NCBI RefSeq assembly: GCF_009677585.1
Contig: NZ_WKYV01000033.1
Location: 1-47,488 of the forward strand
From: Lactonifactor sp. BIOML-A5
GTDB lineage: Bacteria > Bacillota > Clostridia > Lachnospirales > Lachnospiraceae
Reading direction: 5' to 3'
Length of the DNA: 47,488 nucleotides
Shown here: one piece after another, positions 44,762-47,488 of the stretch
Position numbering within the stretch: position 1 is the stretch's first letter
How the letters are laid out: every line of letters begins with the position of its first letter
The notes under the pieces: generated by a model
Database searches by the model: none
Told to the model about the DNA's origin: nothing
The model's input: the letters and a program-made list of their open reading frames with translations, nothing else
Program-made: the position numbers and the translations under genes

Positions 44762-45292
44762 ATGAAAGTGCAGGTACTGTACAAAAGCAAAACTGGTAAT
44801 ACAGAAAAGCTGGCAAAGGCTATCTATGCAGCTATCCCTGATCCGGATAAAGATATTCAGCGGCTGGAAGGACAGAAGAATTATGATATGGGAGACGTAT
44901 ATTTTATAGGGTATTGGACTGATAAGGGGACTGCAAGCTTTGAGATCCTGGATTATTTAGGGGAACTTCATAATAAGAAAATCGCACTTTTCGGAACCTG
45001 TGGATTTGGCGGAAATGAAAAGTACTTTCAGCGCATTGAGGAGAATGTGAAAGCTTTTATCGGAGATGACAATGAGTATCTGGGGGCTTTTATGTGCCAG
45101 GGAAAGATGCCGATACAGATAAGGGAGCGTTATGAATCTATGAAGAATGGAGAAAATGACGCTAAGGTAGAGGCCCTGCTGCGAAATTTTGATGAGGCAA
45201 TGCTTCATCCGGACAGGGATGACATGGAAAAGGCGGCTGTCTTTGTGAATTCAGTATTTGAGAAGCTGTCTGGGGAAGGAGCTAACTGCTGA
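44762..45292 (+). CDS. Flavodoxin-family protein
   Basis: The product is a predicted FMN-binding electron carrier of 176 residues. The phosphate-binding loop YKSKTGNTEKLA is at 7-18; further motifs are GYWTDKGTAS near residue 51 and FGTCGFGG near 78, in the usual flavin positions. The C-terminal helical extension (about 130-176) is longer than in a minimal flavodoxin. It has no redox partner next to it. The next gene starts 2 nt downstream, so an operon is likely. Confidence 0.88.
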   Translation: MKVQVLYKSKTGNTEKLAKAIYAAIPDPDKDIQRLEGQKNYDMGDVYFIGYWTDKGTASFEILDYLGELHNKKIALFGTCGFGGNEKYFQRIEENVKAFIGDDNEYLGAFMCQGKMPIQIRERYESMKNGENDAKVEALLRNFDEAMLHPDRDDMEKAAVFVNSVFEKLSGEGANC

Positions 45293-45294
45293 TT

Positions 45295-45690
45295 ATGAAA
45301 GAAAAATTGAGGAATTTTATGTCAGGAAGATATGGTACGGATCAACTGAACCGGTTTATTCTGATTGTTGTTATGGCTTTTTTAATTTTGGATCTCTTTG
45401 TCAGAAAAAATATCCTGCTGCTGCCGGGGCTGTTTTTACTGGGAGTGTGTTATTTCAGGATGTTTTCCAGAAATTACAGTGCCAGATACAGTGAGAATCA
45501 GAAGTATCTGGAATTGAAAGGAAAGGTTACCGGAAAGTTTAAAAAAGAGAAATATATGATGTCCCAGCGAAAGGATTTTCATATTTATACCTGCCCATCC
45601 TGCCAGCAGAAAATAAGAGTGCCGAAGGGAAAAGGGAAAATCTGCGTCACCTGTCCAAAATGTCATGCAGAATTTCAAAAAAAGAGTTGA
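45295..45690 (+). CDS. Membrane protein with C-terminal zinc ribbon
   Basis: The 131-residue product has a hydrophobic hairpin (about 20-57), a basic linker and a C-terminal ribbon with two CxxC pairs (CPSC near 101 and CPKC near 120). It follows the flavodoxin by 2 nt; the ribosome site GGAAGGAG lies inside that gene. Function unknown. Confidence 0.75.
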   Translation: MKEKLRNFMSGRYGTDQLNRFILIVVMAFLILDLFVRKNILLLPGLFLLGVCYFRMFSRNYSARYSENQKYLELKGKVTGKFKKEKYMMSQRKDFHIYTCPSCQQKIRVPKGKGKICVTCPKCHAEFQKKS

Positions 45691-45714
45691 AATTTTTCCA
45701 AAATGTGATACAAT
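45687..45714 (+). promoter_or_regulatory. tRNA promoter
   Basis: TTGAAA at 45687-45692, 16 bp, and TGA-TACAAT ending at 45714, 20 nt before the tRNA. Confidence 0.6.
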
Positions 45715-45734
45715 ATCAATTGTGTTTGACACAA

Positions 45735-45807
45735 GCTGGAATAGCTCAGTCGGTAGAGCACTTCACTCGTAATGAAGGGGTCGAGGGTTCAAGTCCCTTT
45801 TCCAGCT
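45735..45807 (+). tRNA. tRNA-Thr (anticodon CGT)
   Basis: A full cloverleaf is present: acceptor GCTGGAA/TTCCAGC, D stem GCTC/GAGC, anticodon stem CTTCA/TGAAG with CGT at 45768-45770, and T loop TTCAAGT. The CCA end is not encoded; U73 is the discriminator, as in threonine tRNAs. It reads ACG codons. Confidence 0.97.
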
Positions 45808-45818
45808 TTTGCGAAAGG

Positions 45819-45839
45819 CCCGCAGGTATGCGGGTTTTT
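45819..45839 (+). terminator. Terminator after tRNA-Thr
   Basis: CCCGCA and TGCGGG with a 4-nt loop, then TTTTT. Confidence 0.85.
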
Positions 45840-45862
45840 GTATGTTTAAGAGTAAAAATTAC

Positions 45863-45886
45863 CGCCCTGAAAAGGGCGATTTTTTT
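45863..45886 (+). terminator. Second hairpin terminator
   Basis: CGCCCT and AGGGCG with a 4-nt loop, then ATTTTTTT. The 310 nt that follow, up to 46198, hold no gene, only a weak hairpin (ACGGGCGGC/GCTGCCGT, 45987-46019) and the leader motif near 46101. Confidence 0.8.
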
Positions 45887-46100
45887 ATTTGACTAACATT
45901 AGTCTAACGTGGTAATTTTGCGTCGGATAATACACTTTTTATGATACTACCAGAGAGCGACTGTGTGTATCCTGATTATTGTATCTACGGGCGGCGGCTT
46001 ATATGGAAAACGCTGCCGTATAATCCAAAGATATGAAAGAAGTACACTTATAGGTAAATAGTCTGGTTAAACATTCACTATCCCCTCTCATGAGCGATCA

Positions 46101-46142
46101 GTAGAGATACAGGGTACTTTTACATCTCTGAAATAGTACGTA
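46101..46142 (+). repeat. Leader motif, copy 1
   Basis: GTAGAGATACAGGG.ACTTTTAC, then AATAGTA, upstream of the first small membrane gene; a similar copy at 46701-46742 precedes the second gene. Confidence 0.55.
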
Positions 46143-46197
46143 TTTTATTGCAATTATCTTGTGGTATTGATAGAATATACCATGGGGGTGGAGAAAT

Positions 46198-46602
46198 ATG
46201 GAAGTAATCTTTAAGTATATAACGAAAAATCTAAGTGCAGCAGTATTGATAAGCATAGGAATAGTTGCACCTGGTATATTAACCATAGCCGCATTTGACA
46301 TTGGGTTATTTGAAAGAATGGATATTATAAAATTACTGGTATTTGGGTGCTCTATATCAATAACACCAGCATGTATACTATATATTGTAACCATACTATT
46401 TTCGTTTTGCGGTAAGGATAATGTCAATCTTGCAATAAGCATGGCTTTGTCGTTTAACTGTGGTTTCTTTGCAATCGGGTTAATTCTTAAAATGTTATTT
46501 AAAATGCACATACAATATTTTATTCTTCTGGAATTATTTCAGGCGATTATTTATGCAGTTTGTTGTATATGGGATAAAAAGAGAGGAGGTAGTATTTACT
46601 AA
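46198..46602 (+). CDS. Small membrane protein of unknown function
   Basis: A 134-residue product with four hydrophobic segments and a basic end (DKKRGGSIY). Its AT-rich codons differ from the housekeeping genes upstream. GGGGTGGAG precedes the ATG. No family recognised. It lies in the accessory tail beyond the tRNA. Confidence 0.65.
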   Translation: MEVIFKYITKNLSAAVLISIGIVAPGILTIAAFDIGLFERMDIIKLLVFGCSISITPACILYIVTILFSFCGKDNVNLAISMALSFNCGFFAIGLILKMLFKMHIQYFILLELFQAIIYAVCCIWDKKRGGSIY

Positions 46603-46700
46603 GCATCCTTTAGGGTGCCTTTACTATGCTTATTAATAGGCTAGAATATGCATTAGTTAGTCTTTATGCTTCCACATAAACAAATTATTTGAGGCGCTTC

Positions 46701-46742
46701 GTAGAAATATAGGGCGTTTTACTGTATCATAGAAGAATAGTA
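46701..46742 (+). repeat. Leader motif, copy 2
   Basis: GTAGAAATATAGGGCGTTTTAC followed by AATAGTA, 19 nt before the second small membrane gene's start. Matches copy 1 at 46101-46142 in order and spacing. Confidence 0.55.
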
Positions 46743-46760
46743 TATAGAGAGGGAGACTAA

Positions 46761-47165
46761 ATGAAAGACACAAATTTAAAGGTTATAGGGGCTTTCGCAG
46801 CAGGCATTGGAACTGTGGTATCAATTTATGGGTTTGTACAATTAGATAAAGGCAAAGGTCAGTATAATATAGCTGTAGAATTTGGGAATTTTGATACAGC
46901 TGGTATATGGGCTGGACATATTCTAAGTTACAAAATATGTATAGCTGCAGGGCTAGTTATGCTGTTAGTAGGAGTGATAGCGTTAATTGTATGGTGTACA
47001 AAGAAACCAATTAGCGGAGAAAATGAAAATATAAATATCACTAAAAATAATTCTGGCAATAGTGTAACTGAAAAAATGATGGAACTGAAAAGAATGAAAG
47101 ATATTAATTTAATAACAGAAGAAGAATTTGAAAAGAAAAAGAAAGAATTTTTAGATTTAATGTAG
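46761..47165 (+). CDS. Two-helix membrane protein with C-terminal SHOCT domain
   Basis: The 134-residue product has two transmembrane helices (about 8-25 and 58-80), an Asn-rich linker and a SHOCT-like C-terminus (MELKRMKDINLITEEEFEKKKKEFLDL). SHOCT domains occur in mobile-element and stress proteins and are thought to bind oligomers or nucleic acids. AT-rich; GAGAGGGAG precedes the ATG. Confidence 0.75.
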   Translation: MKDTNLKVIGAFAAGIGTVVSIYGFVQLDKGKGQYNIAVEFGNFDTAGIWAGHILSYKICIAAGLVMLLVGVIALIVWCTKKPISGENENINITKNNSGNSVTEKMMELKRMKDINLITEEEFEKKKKEFLDLM

Positions 47166-47182
47166 AAATGATGGCTAAGAAC

Positions 47183-47208
47183 AGAGTCACACTATAGTGG
47201 CTCTTTTT
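47183..47208 (+). terminator. Terminator after the SHOCT gene
   Basis: GAGTCACACTATAGTGGCTC forms a near-perfect hairpin (GAG.CAC / GTG.CTC), then TTTTTC. Confidence 0.75.
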
Positions 47209-47234
47209 CTATATAGAGAAAGAAGGTGAGCCTA

Positions 47235-47393
47235 CTGGCGAAAGGAAAATACGAATATTGGATGACATTGGAAGGATTGCAGTGCCGGAAGAGTGGGCAG
47301 GAGTTTTTTTGTTTCTCATTATATGACATATATAATTCCGCCTTTTTATATAAGTATATTAGGCTTTTGTGTGTTTTAAGATGCCGAGTATAA
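47235..47393 (+). pseudogene. Decayed phage terminase small-subunit-like fragment
   Basis: Reading from a CTG at 47235, the 52-residue frame begins LAKGKYEYWMTLEGLQCRK, which resembles the N-terminus of phage small terminases (KGKY.EWL...GL). AGAAAGAAGGTGA sits 5 nt before the CTG, as if an ATG had been lost. After residue 18 the similarity seems to continue in another frame (EEWAGVF) and then stops, so a frameshift or truncation is likely. Confidence 0.5.
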
Positions 47394-47440
47394 CGTTACT
47401 TTCAATTAAAAGGGGCTGTCGGGAAATAGATAGCCCTACA

Positions 47441-47480
47441 CAGGGGCAGGCGTGATTCATACGAATCACGCCTGCCCCTG
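47441..47480. repeat. Perfect 18-bp palindrome at the window edge
   Basis: CAGGGGCAGGCGTGATTC and its complement flank a 4-nt loop ATAC. Preceded by GGGGCTGTCGGGAAAT (47412-47427), which resembles transposon or MITE ends. The rest lies beyond the window. Confidence 0.7.
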
Positions 47481-47488
47481 AAAATTAT

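Noticed and set aside
45735..46100. Integration of a mobile element at tRNA-Thr
   Set aside because: No repeat of the tRNA 3' end and no integrase gene are visible in the window, so this remains unsupported.

Overview
This window reads as a chromosomal segment of a Gram-positive, spore-former-type Clostridia, most likely Lachnospiraceae (genus not determined). The reasons are strong AGGAGG ribosome sites, TTGACA/TATAAT promoters, a SpoVB-type flippase, an Rrf2/NifS/NifU cluster, a CIRCE operator, a Firmicute-type ethanolamine locus and a choline-binding-type cell-wall repeat protein. No rRNA, CRISPR array or intact insertion sequence was seen.

Layout. 1-6.98 kb: a 293-bp palindromic element, DAHP synthase (aroF) and a SpoVB-type flippase on the minus strand, then iscR-nifS-nifU-mnmA on the plus strand and a PHP-type histidinol phosphatase on the minus strand. 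7.1-10.3 kb: gap-pgk-tpiA. 10.3-11.1 kb: a gene-free stretch with two long palindromic elements; the second is a paralogue of the element at 1-293 with its 115-bp core inverted. 11.1-14.1 kb: an esterase, a condensation/acyltransferase-like protein and a zinc-ribbon membrane protein. 14.1-16.4 kb: a polar amino-acid ABC importer. 16.4-22.7 kb: gpmI, a yybP-ykoY (Mn2+) riboswitch followed by a small helical protein, a YccF protein and an ABC exporter, then eno. The glycolytic genes are thus spread over about 15 kb. 22.8-25.9 kb: secG-rnr-smpB. 26.0-30.5 kb: hsp20 with CIRCE, then glgB, an MscS channel and a GerMN-like lipoprotein.

30.6-42.8 kb: a full ethanolamine-utilisation bacterial microcompartment operon in the order eutG-S-P-A-B-C-L-E-M-T-pduL-(unknown)-N-H-Q. 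EutH would import ethanolamine. EutBC, maintained by EutA and supplied with adenosylcobalamin by EutT, makes acetaldehyde. EutE and PduL turn that into acetyl-CoA and acetyl phosphate, EutG makes ethanol, and EutS/L/M/N form the shell. The EutVW antitermination pair that normally accompanies Firmicute loci is absent from the window.

42.9-45.8 kb: a repeat-rich wall-binding protein, a flavodoxin, a zinc-ribbon membrane protein and tRNA-Thr(CGT). 45.8-47.5 kb: an AT-rich accessory tail with two small membrane-protein genes sharing a leader motif, a decayed phage terminase-small-subunit-like fragment and a perfect 18-bp palindrome at the edge.

Most noteworthy are the two palindromic element families (one pair with an inverted core and a compensated arm substitution), the Mn2+ riboswitch lacking an Mn2+ exporter and followed by a compact multi-hairpin segment, and the ethanolamine operon lacking its usual regulator. 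All assignments come from reading the sequence; no searches were run.
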